Shown here one piece after another: positions 36,201-45,119 of a DNA stretch of 64,000 nucleotides. The DNA is taken from assembly GCF_000250675.2 (NCBI RefSeq), contig NC_018681.1, positions 5,518,001 through 5,582,000 of the forward strand, given 5' to 3'. Under the pieces are notes generated by a model. The model worked only from the letters and a program-made list of their open reading frames with translations. It was not told where the DNA came from and made no database searches. A program made the position numbers and the translations under genes. Source of the stretch: Nocardia brasiliensis ATCC 700358 (GTDB lineage Bacteria > Actinomycetota > Actinomycetes > Mycobacteriales > Mycobacteriaceae). Position 1 is the stretch's first letter. Each line of letters begins with the position of its first letter.

Positions 36201-39200
36201 CTATCCGCGCACCGCGATCGAGATCCTGTTACGGATTCTCGACCGGGACGGGACGCAGAAGTCCGCGCACACGACCCGCCGTGACGCGCTCGATCCGTAT
36301 CGGCGTATCGGGCGCGCGCTCGATATCTACCTCGACTCGATCGGTCTCGCGGCCGAAAATGCACTCGGCACCGACGGGTTAGATCGCCTGGACGCCGACG
36401 CCGAAAGGGCCGTACCTCACCTCACCGACTGCCCCGCCTACCCCATCCTGCGCCAACACCTGGCGACCATCGCACTCGCCGGCCGCGACCCCATCGCGGC
36501 GTTATGCCGAGCGAAGAACGCGCGAGAACTCGACACCGCCGACGATATCGCCGCCGTGCTGGACTGGCGCCTGGACTCCACCGGCACCCATTCGAGCGGC
36601 GGCGGACCCCTGCCGTGGGTGCCCGGGATCCCTGACGGACTCACCGGCGACCACGACCACCACCAACTCGGCGCGCGTGCCCGCATCCTCGCCGATCTCA
36701 TAGGCCAGATCCGCGCCGACACCCAGCAATGGACCCCGGCGTCTGCCCCGCGGTGGGCGCGTCCGCTCCTCGGTAGCCACCCTCAACTGGTCGAGGAACT
36801 CGCGGTATGGCGCGCCTCGCTGCACATCGATGACCGCGACCCTCATTCCACCGGTCCCGCCCGGCGCAGCGTTCTCGAACGCGACCATCAGCAACTCCTC
36901 GACGCCCGGACCACCGAAGCGCTCGGCGACCTACACCGGCCCGCCAACACCTGGGCGCCTACCGTCAAGACCATCGCCGCTCGGGTCGTGACCGACCCGT
37001 GGTGGCCGATCATCGCCGAGAAAATCGACATCGCCGCCCGCGCCGGCATCGACATCCAAACCCTCCTCACCGGCGCCGCACGCACACGGGCGCTACCGGA
37101 CGAGATGCCCGCCGCCGCACTGTGGTCACGCCTGGACCTCGAACCCTCCGCACTCGACACCCCGCACGCCCACACCATGCGACCGGACTGGATCACCGAC
37201 CTACACACCATCCTCGGAACCACCACCGCCGAACGTGCCATCACCGACGCGGCGTGGCCGCGGCTGGTCGCCGCGATCGACCGCGCCACCGGCAGCGACT
37301 GGACACCTTACGAACTCCTCGCCACCGCACACGAACTCATCCTCGGCGCCCAACCCTTCGGCACCACATTCCTGCGTCCCGACCAACTCGCCGACGCCCT
37401 GGCATGGCGCATCGACGCACTCCTACGCCAACCCACCCCCATCCAACAATCCTCCACCGAACCCGAACCGGACACCAGCATGCACCCCCACGACATTCCC
37501 ACCGACACCCAACCACCCGACCCACCTCCCCCTTCTGAGCAGGCGAACCTCACGCCAGTACGTGCGAGCGACGATATCGACTCCGGTGGCAGAAACGTGC
37601 TGCCGGACAACATCGCGACGGTCGCCGCGCTGTTGCAGGCCGGTGATCTCACCGCGGCCCGGCGGAACTTCCTCCGGCTCACCGGCACGCTCGATGACGC
37701 ACAGCGCGACATCATCGAACGCGTCGCCACCACCCTCTACACCTATCCGTTCGTCAACGCTCGCGCCCGGCTGCAGTGGGCCGCCGAGCGCTACCCCGAA
37801 CACCGCGAACTCATCCACGCCTGCACACCCACCACCGACCCACACACCTACCAGCGACGCGACTACCAACCCCCGCCGCCGATCCCCCGCGAGCACTACA
37901 TCCGCCCCGCCCACGACCTACCCGACCGCTACGACCCCACCCAGATCCGCCCACCACGACCCGACGCCGAAATCCGCGCCGACCAGCACGCCGACGAATA
38001 CGAGCGCACACGCGGCGACGTCGACGAACACGTAGAAGACGCAGCCAAGGCCGGCAAAGCCGAAAACCTGACCGACGACGAGAAGCAGCGCCTGGCCATC
38101 CCCGAGGGTGTCCCGCACCGCTACTACACCGGAAACCATTGGACTGACAGCCATCCCGACTCCAATGAACCCGACTACGACCAGTTCGCAGACCTTCGAA
38201 CCACCACCTTGCCGTGCGTCTGCTGCGGCATCTCCCGCCCCGCCGAAGCCCACCCCCGACCACCCCGGCGCACCGAAGACGGACTGTGCCACGACTGCCG
38301 CGACGACGGCCAACCCCCCATCCCCGACAGCGAACCCGCCGACCGCATCAACACTCGCTGCGACCACATCGCCGCCATCCACCCAGCCGAAAACCTGCGC
38401 GGTCTGCTGCTGCGAGACTGGCGCGCCGCACGCACACTCGCCGAACGCATCGCCATCAGCGCCTGGGTCCAAGTCCATCCACTACCCGACAGCCCGCCTC
38501 AACAGCCCAGCGTGGCCAGCCCGATCGTCGAGAACGCCTTACACGCGCTCACCGACCAGCAACTCGAACAAGCCATCGACGACCTCGAGCTACGCATCGC
38601 CCTCGCCGCCGACGACGCGAACATCTACGGGTCGGCGCCTCAATCACACGTCGACGACAGCGAATTCGACGACCAACTCCGCCGACACCGCGCAGCACAG
38701 GACGCGATCCGCGCCGTCCGCGCCGCCGAAGCCACACTCACCGAAGCAGTCCGCGAAGCTCGAGCCATCAACACCGAACTCGACACCGCCCGCGCCGCCC
38801 TCGATTCCACGCCCGCCCGCCGCCGCGCCCGCCGCGACCTGCAAGCGCGCGTCGACGCACTCGCCGCCCGACAGGACACCGCGATCGGTGTCCGAGAATC
38901 CGCACGAACCGCCCTCAGACAAGCCCACCGCGACGCTACCGACATCACCGGAACGACCCGCGAGTGGGACCGAATTCTCACCCAACCCGCCCCTCCCAAG
39001 CCCGAACATCAACCCGCACAACCAACTCCGGAACTACCAGACATCGTCGAATTCGAGAACCAGCTCGACAAGTTACGAACCGAACGCAACCGCCGTCAAC
39101 ACCTCACCAACACCGCCGTAGCCGACGAACAACACCTTCGCGATCAGCACGCCAGCCCAATACCTGACTCTTCCGACGAGTTCGACACAATGAACGAACC

Positions 39201-39240
39201 ATATCCACCACCTTCGTCTGGACCACACGTCGAATCGTGA
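33223..39240 (+). CDS. traA: MobF-family conjugative relaxase/helicase TraA
   Basis: About 2005 residues. It begins with MTATIHKVVAGNGYQYYLRK, the MobF opening. The relaxase part has GFDVTFSPVKSVSVLWA and THRDSRAGDPDLHTHVLIA, the three-histidine metal site. A helicase part follows: P-loop APAGSGKTT (near 613-622), VIVDEHVKIG, GDPRQLSAIEAGG and a C-terminal YVALTRG motif. Then comes a long tail: a helical region and a CVCCG/DGLCHDCRDDG zinc segment (1465-1750) homologous to the protein at 30129, and a coiled coil (RAAEATLTEAVREARAINTE). It nicks oriT and unwinds DNA in conjugation. ATG 33223 is preferred by family alignment; ATG 33208 is possible. Confidence 0.93.
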   Translation: MTATIHKVVAGNGYQYYLRKVAANDVDARGRSDLADYYSAHGEAPGRWHGSGLGPLGLEDGAEVTESQMNSLFGLGRHPNAELIEDRVYAGQIELGANDKDATRAADKASRLGHPYRVYADVSGFRKRCARAFEQYNIECGLAGEDVIPEPERSRIRTRVAFDMFSEQYERAPVDARELSGWVAKNSRPHTTAVAGFDVTFSPVKSVSVLWAVAPRAVSEKIEAAHRAAIDDALRWLERHAVFTRLGRNGIRQVDVDGVIAAVFTHRDSRAGDPDLHTHVLIANRVRTAEGKWRTLDGAAIYRALVTVSEIYNTRLEHHCEQMAGLEFAERPGQDPSKRPIREIVGIPQSLITAWSRRDAAITTRLGELAAAFQTQHGREPTPGEMFDLAERATLDTRPAKHLLRSLAEQRGSWRAEAVRVLGGRKALSAMVHAALNPARTVRPPITGRWITRTAQHVIEVVSEHRSTWRATNVRAEIERQLRGKVTGRDWESVAEAVLAETLSPAHAVAIGDPDLADEPELTSVPVVLRRRDGTSVYTSANQQLYTSARTLSVEAELIELSVQAGARQLPADVVAAAIAAYNTANPDRTLNAGQVSVIEGFARSGLRVRTTNAPAGSGKTTAMAVLANAWAAAGGQVLGLAPTAAAAAVLGESIGYRVETVDKVLDVLDQHTLRPDNAFVEREFPPPLPQWILDIDPATLVIVDEHVKIGNLKRLRLLRYLTGRGATIRCIGDPRQLSAIEAGGADADMDAAAPEPALTLTHVVRFDSAGEATASLQLRDGDPIALGWYLDHGRIHAGHEGATHDDAFHAWTADYLNGRDSVMLAANHTTVTALNARARADRLARDGTQPGATCLLIDGLEASVGDAIRTRHNDPQLRLGPRDWVRNGYAWTVTAVHDDGSLTATHLRSGAKHGHSVLLPGDYVSEHVRLGYATTVDSAQGITADTCHVALTGYESRNQLYVALTRGIFTNHLYLPTALDGSEGSFWSEPAAYPRTAIEILLRILDRDGTQKSAHTTRRDALDPYRRIGRALDIYLDSIGLAAENALGTDGLDRLDADAERAVPHLTDCPAYPILRQHLATIALAGRDPIAALCRAKNARELDTADDIAAVLDWRLDSTGTHSSGGGPLPWVPGIPDGLTGDHDHHQLGARARILADLIGQIRADTQQWTPASAPRWARPLLGSHPQLVEELAVWRASLHIDDRDPHSTGPARRSVLERDHQQLLDARTTEALGDLHRPANTWAPTVKTIAARVVTDPWWPIIAEKIDIAARAGIDIQTLLTGAARTRALPDEMPAAALWSRLDLEPSALDTPHAHTMRPDWITDLHTILGTTTAERAITDAAWPRLVAAIDRATGSDWTPYELLATAHELILGAQPFGTTFLRPDQLADALAWRIDALLRQPTPIQQSSTEPEPDTSMHPHDIPTDTQPPDPPPPSEQANLTPVRASDDIDSGGRNVLPDNIATVAALLQAGDLTAARRNFLRLTGTLDDAQRDIIERVATTLYTYPFVNARARLQWAAERYPEHRELIHACTPTTDPHTYQRRDYQPPPPIPREHYIRPAHDLPDRYDPTQIRPPRPDAEIRADQHADEYERTRGDVDEHVEDAAKAGKAENLTDDEKQRLAIPEGVPHRYYTGNHWTDSHPDSNEPDYDQFADLRTTTLPCVCCGISRPAEAHPRPPRRTEDGLCHDCRDDGQPPIPDSEPADRINTRCDHIAAIHPAENLRGLLLRDWRAARTLAERIAISAWVQVHPLPDSPPQQPSVASPIVENALHALTDQQLEQAIDDLELRIALAADDANIYGSAPQSHVDDSEFDDQLRRHRAAQDAIRAVRAAEATLTEAVREARAINTELDTARAALDSTPARRRARRDLQARVDALAARQDTAIGVRESARTALRQAHRDATDITGTTREWDRILTQPAPPKPEHQPAQPTPELPDIVEFENQLDKLRTERNRRQHLTNTAVADEQHLRDQHASPIPDSSDEFDTMNEPYPPPSSGPHVES

Positions 39241-39284
39241 TCGGTGTGCAGGGTTCAGCATCCTCGTCACGACAGGCACACAAC

Positions 39285-39304
39285 CGAGCGGTGCGCTTCG
39301 CTCG
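39285..39304. terminator. Hairpin between convergent genes
   Basis: CGAGCG (39285-39290) and CGCTCG (39299-39304), 8-base loop, in the 89-base gap between traA and the HIT gene; a candidate two-way terminator. Confidence 0.4.
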
Positions 39305-39329
39305 CCAGGTAGATTTGCCCCGCCGGTAG

Positions 39330-40256
39330 CTATTCTTTTCCGCTTTGCTGTGGCGTCCAGGGCATTGGGAGTTGGTCGCCGTAGTGGCGGGGTACATAGT
39401 GAATTTTCGAGTGGTCGTTGTTCTGCACATCCGGCCCGAACGGCGCAACGAGATTGGCGGATTGGTCAGGAGTTCGGCTCGCCCACTCTGCGGCGTGTTC
39501 CATCGCCGATCGTGCGAATGCCGAATCAGAAAAGCTACCGTGCTGATGCGGCACTACCATGACATGACCTGTAGTGACCGGATTGACCGGCGAAATCAGG
39601 TCGGCGTCGGGCCATTGCTCAACAATATTCTCAGGTGCTACCGCACGGGCACAGAAACCACATTCGTGCATCACTGGCACCTCGCTCGTTTTCAGCTGGC
39701 CTGTCCACAGGATAGGCAAGCCGCCGTCCGGTCTCATCGGCACGACATGCAGATGAAGGTGCTCTATCGTCTGAGTGGCCGGTCCGCCACGACTTGTAGT
39801 AACGAAAGCATTGGGATGGGCAGACGCGAGTTCAGCAGCATGCGCGAACACCGCCCCAGAAATCTCCGGATCTATGCCGACATTGGCGACGTGCTTCCTG
39901 GGGATGACGATGCGATGCCCTGCCGTAACCGGATCCAACGGTACAAGCTCAATCGAGTGCGGCCGGACCGACTTGATTTCGGCAGGGCCCGTGCCTGCGG
40001 CGATCCGACAGAACGCACAATGCGCATCGAATCCGCCCCCTGGACGAATCCCCTTTCCGAACAACGGATCTGTCAGCGGGTCCGGCTGCACTGTGGCGCG
40101 CCGGAGGCCATCGAGGCCGCGCTGATCGGTCTGCACGCAGCTCCATGCCGATGCCGCGATCGCACGCGCAGTGGAACCCATGACATCCCGAAGGGCCGTT
40201 ACCCCTCGCTCGGCCGCGTTTAGTAGATTGCCGAACGACCTCACCAGAGGTGACAT
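39330..40256 (-). CDS. Protein with two HIT domains, the second altered
   Basis: 308 residues. The first HIT domain starts with CAFCRIAAG and ends with the active-site box HLHLHVV (H-x-H-x-H). The second, from CGFCARAVAP, keeps the fold (SPVNPVTTGHVMVVP) but its box reads HSKIHYV, with lysine in place of the middle, nucleophilic histidine. HIT enzymes hydrolyse or transfer nucleotides. The second half may bind substrate or regulate. The start is backed by GGAAGG. The N-terminal 70 residues are a helical lead of unknown role. Confidence 0.78.
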   Translation of the reverse strand: MSPLVRSFGNLLNAAERGVTALRDVMGSTARAIAASAWSCVQTDQRGLDGLRRATVQPDPLTDPLFGKGIRPGGGFDAHCAFCRIAAGTGPAEIKSVRPHSIELVPLDPVTAGHRIVIPRKHVANVGIDPEISGAVFAHAAELASAHPNAFVTTSRGGPATQTIEHLHLHVVPMRPDGGLPILWTGQLKTSEVPVMHECGFCARAVAPENIVEQWPDADLISPVNPVTTGHVMVVPHQHGSFSDSAFARSAMEHAAEWASRTPDQSANLVAPFGPDVQNNDHSKIHYVPRHYGDQLPMPWTPQQSGKE

Positions 40257-40303
40257 GCCACCTTCCCCGGCCCGGATATTTGCCGGGCATCAGCCCTCAA
40301 TCC

Positions 40304-40337
40304 TAGGTGCGTCGCACCTACGCTGGTGTCTCCAGCG
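40304..40337. promoter_or_regulatory. Two adjacent palindromes upstream of the HIT gene
   Basis: TAGGTGCG-T-CGCACCTA (40304-40320) is immediately followed by CGCTGG-TGTCT-CCAGCG (40321-40337). They lie 48-81 bases before the HIT start. The first is an ideal operator shape, the second could be a hairpin. Confidence 0.5.
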
Positions 40338-40480
40338 GTGGCTGCCATCCGCCGATGCTAGCTCCGAACGCCTTCTCGCCGAACGAGGCCCGCCCCACCA
40401 ACCTGGCGTCCGTCGCTGTCCCCTTCAGTCTTGTGGCATGGCGGCCGTGCCAGAATCACCCTTCTCGGCCTTCACCCGCG

Positions 40481-42019
40481 TCAAAGTCCTTGTACCACTC
40501 CTCGATTCGTCGTCAGACCGTTCCTCTGCGAGTCCCGCGCCGACTCGGGTTCGGGGATAGTTGGTTGTCGTGACGGTGCCGTCGTAGTCCACGGGGTGGT
40601 CGTCGGTGTGTCGCGTGCCGGTATGGACCACGGTGTGCGTGTCGACCTACGATCGTGGGAGAGTTTCGAGTTAGCCTTATGCTGCGATTCTTGTTTGGAT
40701 TTGTTTTGCTTTTCAGATGTTTTCGCGAACGCACGGTCGGGCCTTGGTGGCACTGGAGGGACGCTCGTGTCACATGAGCCCGTATCGGCGCCGGCATGGA
40801 TGTCGGCTTGCATGCTGAGATCCGGACCGTGGCCGACAGGCCAAATTTGCGGTCGACTCTGCGATCCCGTTGCGAACGGGTTCCAATGTTCAGTGGAGCT
40901 TTTAGTCTGCGCGTAGGCTTCGGATTCGTTGTGGCCGAGTCGTGCATCCGGCGAGGCCACTATGCCGCTATCGGCATCATGTGAACGAGCCGTCTCCAGT
41001 GCCGATGGCCCGACGGTGTTGGCGACGGGACCTCGTTGCGGGACGGGGACAGCGGACGGCGGAAGTTGGATACCAGTTGATAGCCAACGCAGTTGGGGCT
41101 GTTCAGTATCACTGTCCGGCGAAGTCTGCACCCGTCCATCTGCGAGTGCCCGCGTCGACTCAGGCACGGCTGGGGTGGTGTGATTCCTCGTGAGCTGATC
41201 AGCGCGGTCGAATGCTGCCGACGCTACGATCGGTCGAGAGGACGATTCTACCGGCAACATTGGTTGCCGCACGGCAGCGTCAGCGGAAACAGAGAGATCC
41301 CCTGAGTCTGCGCCGGACTCGATAGCGATGCCCGCCAAGCTGTCTGCGAAGCGTCGATAATGGTCAGCGATATCGTCGGCGTAGCTTTCCAAGATCTGCG
41401 CCCGGCGCAGCACTTCGTCGGCATCGATCCGCAGCTCGCTGGCTGGATGCACACCGAGCAACTGGCTCGCCGTATCGAATGCCTTCTCTGCGGCTGCGTC
41501 GACTATGCGGTCGATCTCGGTCTCGAACTCGGAAATCGCTCGCTCGATCAGCTCGCACAGCACGTATTGTTCAACGTAGGCTTTCAGCGCCCACGTGATC
41601 CGGCGCGCAGCCAACTGAATCAGCGGTTGTAACGCTGCTCCGCCTCCGGTCACGAGAAGCGCACCCGCTCCTAGGGCGAGCGCGCTGAGTTCAGCGATCG
41701 CCGCCGCCTTTGCTGCCACGATCAGGTCTGCCCCGACATCCATGGCCGTGGCCACCGCATGCCCGCCGACCTCGAACGCGGCATGATGGGTCCCCGACAG
41801 CCGCGCCCACGTCGCGAGGAGGGCCTCATACGATCTGCCGGAGTAATCCACTCCCATCGCGGTGATCTCTGTGGACGCGTCATCGATGGTGGATGACACA
41901 TCGGCGACGAAACCCCGGATATGGTCAGCGGCCCGGCGCACCTCCTCCTCATCGATATTCACCCATGGGATGCCGAGCAGATTGAGGAATATCGCCACCT
42001 CGTCGGGAAGCATCATCAA
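40481..42019 (-). CDS. WXG100-like type VII-secreted protein without toxin domain
   Basis: 512 residues. The N-terminus LPDEVAIFLNLLGIPWVNID followed by helices with a SGRSYEALLATWARL turn and an alanine-rich hydrophobic stretch is the WXG100-like N-domain of the type VII-exported polymorphic toxins of Nocardia and Mycobacterium (CpnT-like). The second half (from about 280) is a disordered serine/threonine/proline-rich tail ending in a lysine/glutamine-rich stretch, with no recognisable toxin or ADP-ribosyl domain. No ESX genes are nearby. It may be a truncated toxin or a structural surface protein. Confidence 0.6.
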   Translation of the reverse strand: MMMLPDEVAIFLNLLGIPWVNIDEEEVRRAADHIRGFVADVSSTIDDASTEITAMGVDYSGRSYEALLATWARLSGTHHAAFEVGGHAVATAMDVGADLIVAAKAAAIAELSALALGAGALLVTGGGAALQPLIQLAARRITWALKAYVEQYVLCELIERAISEFETEIDRIVDAAAEKAFDTASQLLGVHPASELRIDADEVLRRAQILESYADDIADHYRRFADSLAGIAIESGADSGDLSVSADAAVRQPMLPVESSSRPIVASAAFDRADQLTRNHTTPAVPESTRALADGRVQTSPDSDTEQPQLRWLSTGIQLPPSAVPVPQRGPVANTVGPSALETARSHDADSGIVASPDARLGHNESEAYAQTKSSTEHWNPFATGSQSRPQIWPVGHGPDLSMQADIHAGADTGSCDTSVPPVPPRPDRAFAKTSEKQNKSKQESQHKANSKLSHDRRSTRTPWSIPARDTPTTTPWTTTAPSRQPTIPEPESARDSQRNGLTTNRGVVQGL

Positions 42020-42984
42020 CCGATCGCGCTCCTTCGGATGAGCAGGCCTTGCCCGTCAATTCTCGAAGACGTCCGCCGACAGTCATTCTCACCAATGGGA
42101 ATCGCTCGACGGTATGGTCAACCTCCGCAGCTGTGGGCGGGGACCCCGGATCGGATGGCAGGAACTGGTCTCGAGCGGCCGAGCCATCCGAGGCAGTTGC
42201 CGAGTTCTCCGTGTCCGTCTGGCGGTCCGCCGGCGATGCAATGGTCGGTCCCTCGACCCCGCCACGGTGGTCGATTCGTGCGGCTGCTGCGCCGCGACGG
42301 CACGCTCATCTCCTAGTGGCACCGCAGCGGCGAATGAAGAGAACGGCAACCCGAAACTGTCCGTGCTGAAACTGTTGCTGCTGCAGCGGAACCTCTTGCC
42401 CCAACGGTCCGAGCGCGCGCTTCCCTTAACCTCTGAACCGGCCAGGGGCGCCTCAACATCTCCCGCCACACACTGCGCGCAGAACTTACCCAGGTGTCTT
42501 CGGCTACCAACCGAGGGCGAGCAGACCCCCTCAGATCGCCACAGAGTTTTCGCTCTCCGAGGCGACCTCCGCGCTGCCTATCGCCAGATCACGCACCATG
42601 CAGGCAAAGTCGGGGGCGCACGTTACTGACGTTCCCGCGCAACCACCGCCCCTTACCCACCTGCATCCACGCCGCTTGATCCGCTGCGTAGCTCGCCGAA
42701 TCCCCCGCATGCGTCGGCAGGCTGAGACGGATACGTCGGCGATCATGGAAGCGCTGCCCTCGATGACCTAGACCGATGCGCACGCTCGACTCGGATGAAA
42801 CCCGAAGGCTCCACTGGTCCAGCGGTTGCACGGCTCCGCGCAAAACCGAATCCCCCTGGCCCGCTTTAGTTGCCAGGTATGGGAACCAGCCATGCCGATC
42901 GATCCCATAGCCTTTGATTCGCCTGTCGGATCCTTCATAAGCCGGATGCGCAGCGCTCTCCCGCGATGACAAGAAGGTGCGATC
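42020..42984. other. Long gene-poor stretch upstream of the WXG100-like gene
   Basis: About 965 bases. On the minus strand a frame from ATG 42469 (AGDVEAPLAGSEVKGSARSD) could be joined to another frame (ASPADRQTDTENSATASDGS ... VERFPLVRMTVGGRLREL) by one added base at the CCCC run 42257-42260; this would end at 41949, overlapping the next gene by 70 bases. It may be a decayed gene. I see nothing else. Confidence 0.3.
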
Positions 42985-44397
42985 TTGAGCGAGCCGGAAC
43001 AACTGTCGCCAATGGACCGTACCGACCACGCAATTCGGGATTCGCTGCGCGATATCGTCGGTTCGGCGCACGTGCTAGTAGACCCGGCGCGCACCCGCGG
43101 GTATACAACGGACTGGACGGGTCGATGGGTGGGATCGACTGTCGCCGTAGTACGACCGGGTAGCACCGCAGAGGTTTCCGCTGTGGTCACCGCCTGCTCT
43201 GAGGCACACATTCCGATCACCACCCAGGGTGGGAACACGGGTCTGGTGGGCGGCGGTATCCCCCAGGCAGGTTCGGTGCTCTTGAGTACTAAGCGCCTGG
43301 ATCTTCTCGAATCGGTCGATCCGATCGCTTGCACCATTGCAGCGGGCGCCGGCGTCACGGTGGCACGCGCCGATGCGGCAGCGTCAGCACACGGCCTCCG
43401 GTTTGGCGTGGATCTGGCATCGAGAGAATCCGCGACTCTCGGCGGCATCGTCGCTACGAATGCGGGCGGCACCAGGATGATCCGGTTCGGTGACACGCGG
43501 TCCCAGCTGCTCGGGGTCGAAGCGGTACTGGCCGACGGCAGTGTCTTGTCCCGCTGGACACCGCTCGCCAGGGACAATGTCGGATACGATCTGGCCGGGT
43601 TGCTGGCAGGTAGTGAAGGCACTCTGGCTGTGATCACCAAGGTCTTGATGAAACTGGTGACACCCGCAGCAGATTCGAGCATCTTTCTCGCCGGTGTGGC
43701 GACCGTGGACGCCGCCTTGCGCGTGTATGAACTGGTCGCCCGGAGCGGATTGACCATTGAGGCCGCCGAATTGATGACCGCAGACGGAATCGAAATCGTG
43801 TGCAAGCACACCGATATGCGTCGACCGTTCGAATCGCACTCCAGGTTCTACGTTTTGTTCGAGGTCTCAGCGCTCCGTGGTACCGAGGATGCACTGCTCG
43901 AGATCTTTGCTGAGGCCGAGGGTTTTGTCGATGACGTGGCGATCGATCGCCGGCCCGCCCGGAAGCTGTGGCGATTGCGTGAGGCGCATACCGAAAGCAT
44001 CGGCCGCGCGTCCAGCACACCGGTGATCAAACTGGATCTGTCGGTGCCGCTCGAGTCGATGTCATCTTTCGTGGGAGCTGTCGAATCGGCTGTAGCCCAG
44101 CGATTTCCGACAACGCGATCGATCATGTTCGGTCACTTCGCTGACGGCAACATCCACGTCAACCTTCTGGATGTCCCGTCAGCGCAAGCAGACTCGATCA
44201 CTGAGGCCGTTTTCGGAGTTGTCACCGACCACCGGGGTTCTATAAGCGCCGAAAGCGGAGTCGGTCGCGCGAAAACCCAGTGGCTTCATCTCGGCCGGAG
44301 CGCGATCGACGTGTACATGATGAAGAGAATCAAACTTGTGCTAGACCCTCGACTCTCTCTCAATCCGGGAGTCCTGTTTTCGTGGGGGGCCAGATAG
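42985..44397 (+). CDS. FAD-linked oxidase (GlcD/D-lactate dehydrogenase type)
   Basis: 470 residues, normal for the GlcD/Dld-type flavoproteins. The FAD_binding_4 (VAO-type) domain covers roughly residues 40-215, with TTQGGNTGLVGGGIPQAG, GGIVATNAGGTRMIRFG and LGVEAVLADG. The C-terminal oxidase domain ends with ESGVGRAKTQWL, the GxG-containing signature next to the metal/FAD site. Substrates of the family are D-lactate, glycolate or D-2-hydroxyglutarate. Start TTG 42985 has AAGAAGG upstream (spacing 7); ATG 43012 is an alternative. No partner dehydrogenase subunit is adjacent. Confidence 0.9.
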   Translation: MSEPEQLSPMDRTDHAIRDSLRDIVGSAHVLVDPARTRGYTTDWTGRWVGSTVAVVRPGSTAEVSAVVTACSEAHIPITTQGGNTGLVGGGIPQAGSVLLSTKRLDLLESVDPIACTIAAGAGVTVARADAAASAHGLRFGVDLASRESATLGGIVATNAGGTRMIRFGDTRSQLLGVEAVLADGSVLSRWTPLARDNVGYDLAGLLAGSEGTLAVITKVLMKLVTPAADSSIFLAGVATVDAALRVYELVARSGLTIEAAELMTADGIEIVCKHTDMRRPFESHSRFYVLFEVSALRGTEDALLEIFAEAEGFVDDVAIDRRPARKLWRLREAHTESIGRASSTPVIKLDLSVPLESMSSFVGAVESAVAQRFPTTRSIMFGHFADGNIHVNLLDVPSAQADSITEAVFGVVTDHRGSISAESGVGRAKTQWLHLGRSAIDVYMMKRIKLVLDPRLSLNPGVLFSWGAR

Positions 44398-44523
44398 CTA
44401 TCGAGCTGCCAGCCGGACCGCACAGTCTGTTCACGCTGATCACGACCCGGAACAGATCTCACCGACGGCCGCCTCGTCTGCACCACCCGGTAAATACTTC
44501 GACATCGGCCGCGGTGATCGGCG

Positions 44524-45042
44524 ATGCTTCCAGCGATGCTCAGAATCAACGACACTCCGACCGCGTGGGACGAACGCACCCAGCTCACCACGTTCCTCGA
44601 CTACGCACGCCACACCGCCCTCGCTAAATGCGAAGGCGTCTCCGCCGAAAACGCCTGCAAGGCAGTCTTGCCGAGCTCACCGCTGATGACCATCAACGGC
44701 CTGATCAGCCACCTGCGCTGGGTCGAGAACCAATGGTTCCGGGTGGTCTTCCTCGGCGAGGAAGACCACGCCCCCTGGACCGACGAAGACCCCGACCGCG
44801 AGATGCGCATCGCCGTCGACATCCCCCTCCCACGATTGCTCGACGAGTACGCCGAGAACAGTGCCCACTACCGCACACTGGTCGCCGCGCACAGTCTGGA
44901 CACCCTCGCCAGACGAACCATCCGTGATGGCGTCCGAGTCGACCTGCGCTGGATTCTGCTGCACCTCACCGAAGAGACGGCTCGCCACAACGGCCACCTC
45001 GACATCCTCCGCGAGTTGCTCGACGGCACCACGGGCAAATAG
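44524..45042 (+). CDS. DinB-fold (DUF664) protein
   Basis: 172 residues. A four-helix-bundle metal-dependent protein of the DinB/YfiT type: LRINDTPTAWDERTQLTTFL, HLRWVENQWF with the first histidine, and HLTEETARHNGHLDILREL with the two others that complete the metal site. In actinobacteria related proteins use mycothiol for thiol transfer or isomerisation; the substrate is unknown. There is no close co-directional neighbour within 100 bases except the oxidase upstream. Confidence 0.85.
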   Translation: MLPAMLRINDTPTAWDERTQLTTFLDYARHTALAKCEGVSAENACKAVLPSSPLMTINGLISHLRWVENQWFRVVFLGEEDHAPWTDEDPDREMRIAVDIPLPRLLDEYAENSAHYRTLVAAHSLDTLARRTIRDGVRVDLRWILLHLTEETARHNGHLDILRELLDGTTGK

Positions 45043-45071
45043 ATCCATCACAGATCGCAGGCGGGTGCAAA

Positions 45072-45100
45072 GCCCGGAGGGGGTGCTGCGGTGTCCGGGC
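45072..45100. terminator. Hairpin between convergent genes
   Basis: GCCCGGA (45072-45078) and TCCGGGC (45094-45100), 15-base loop, in the gap between the DinB-like and Ltp-like genes. Confidence 0.35.
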
Positions 45101-45119
45101 CTACTGCCGAAAGAGGTTG

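Larger units (their letters stand above)
13095..39240 (+). mobile_element. Conjugative-plasmid-like backbone
   Basis: A long block, nearly all on the + strand, that combines a MobF relaxase, a prim-pol primase, two single-strand-binding proteins, a ParB-like protein, DUF932, DUF4192 and DUF3085 genes and an orphan DNA methyltransferase. This set is typical of large actinobacterial conjugative plasmids. No TraD/TraG coupling protein, replication initiator or integrase with attachment sites is visible inside, so I cannot say whether it is a plasmid piece, an integrated element or where its ends are. Confidence 0.55.

Noticed and set aside
38108..39167. Long proline/threonine- or arginine-rich frames within the traA tail
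   Set aside because: These are shadows of the traA coding frame, whose coiled coil and zinc motifs are clear.
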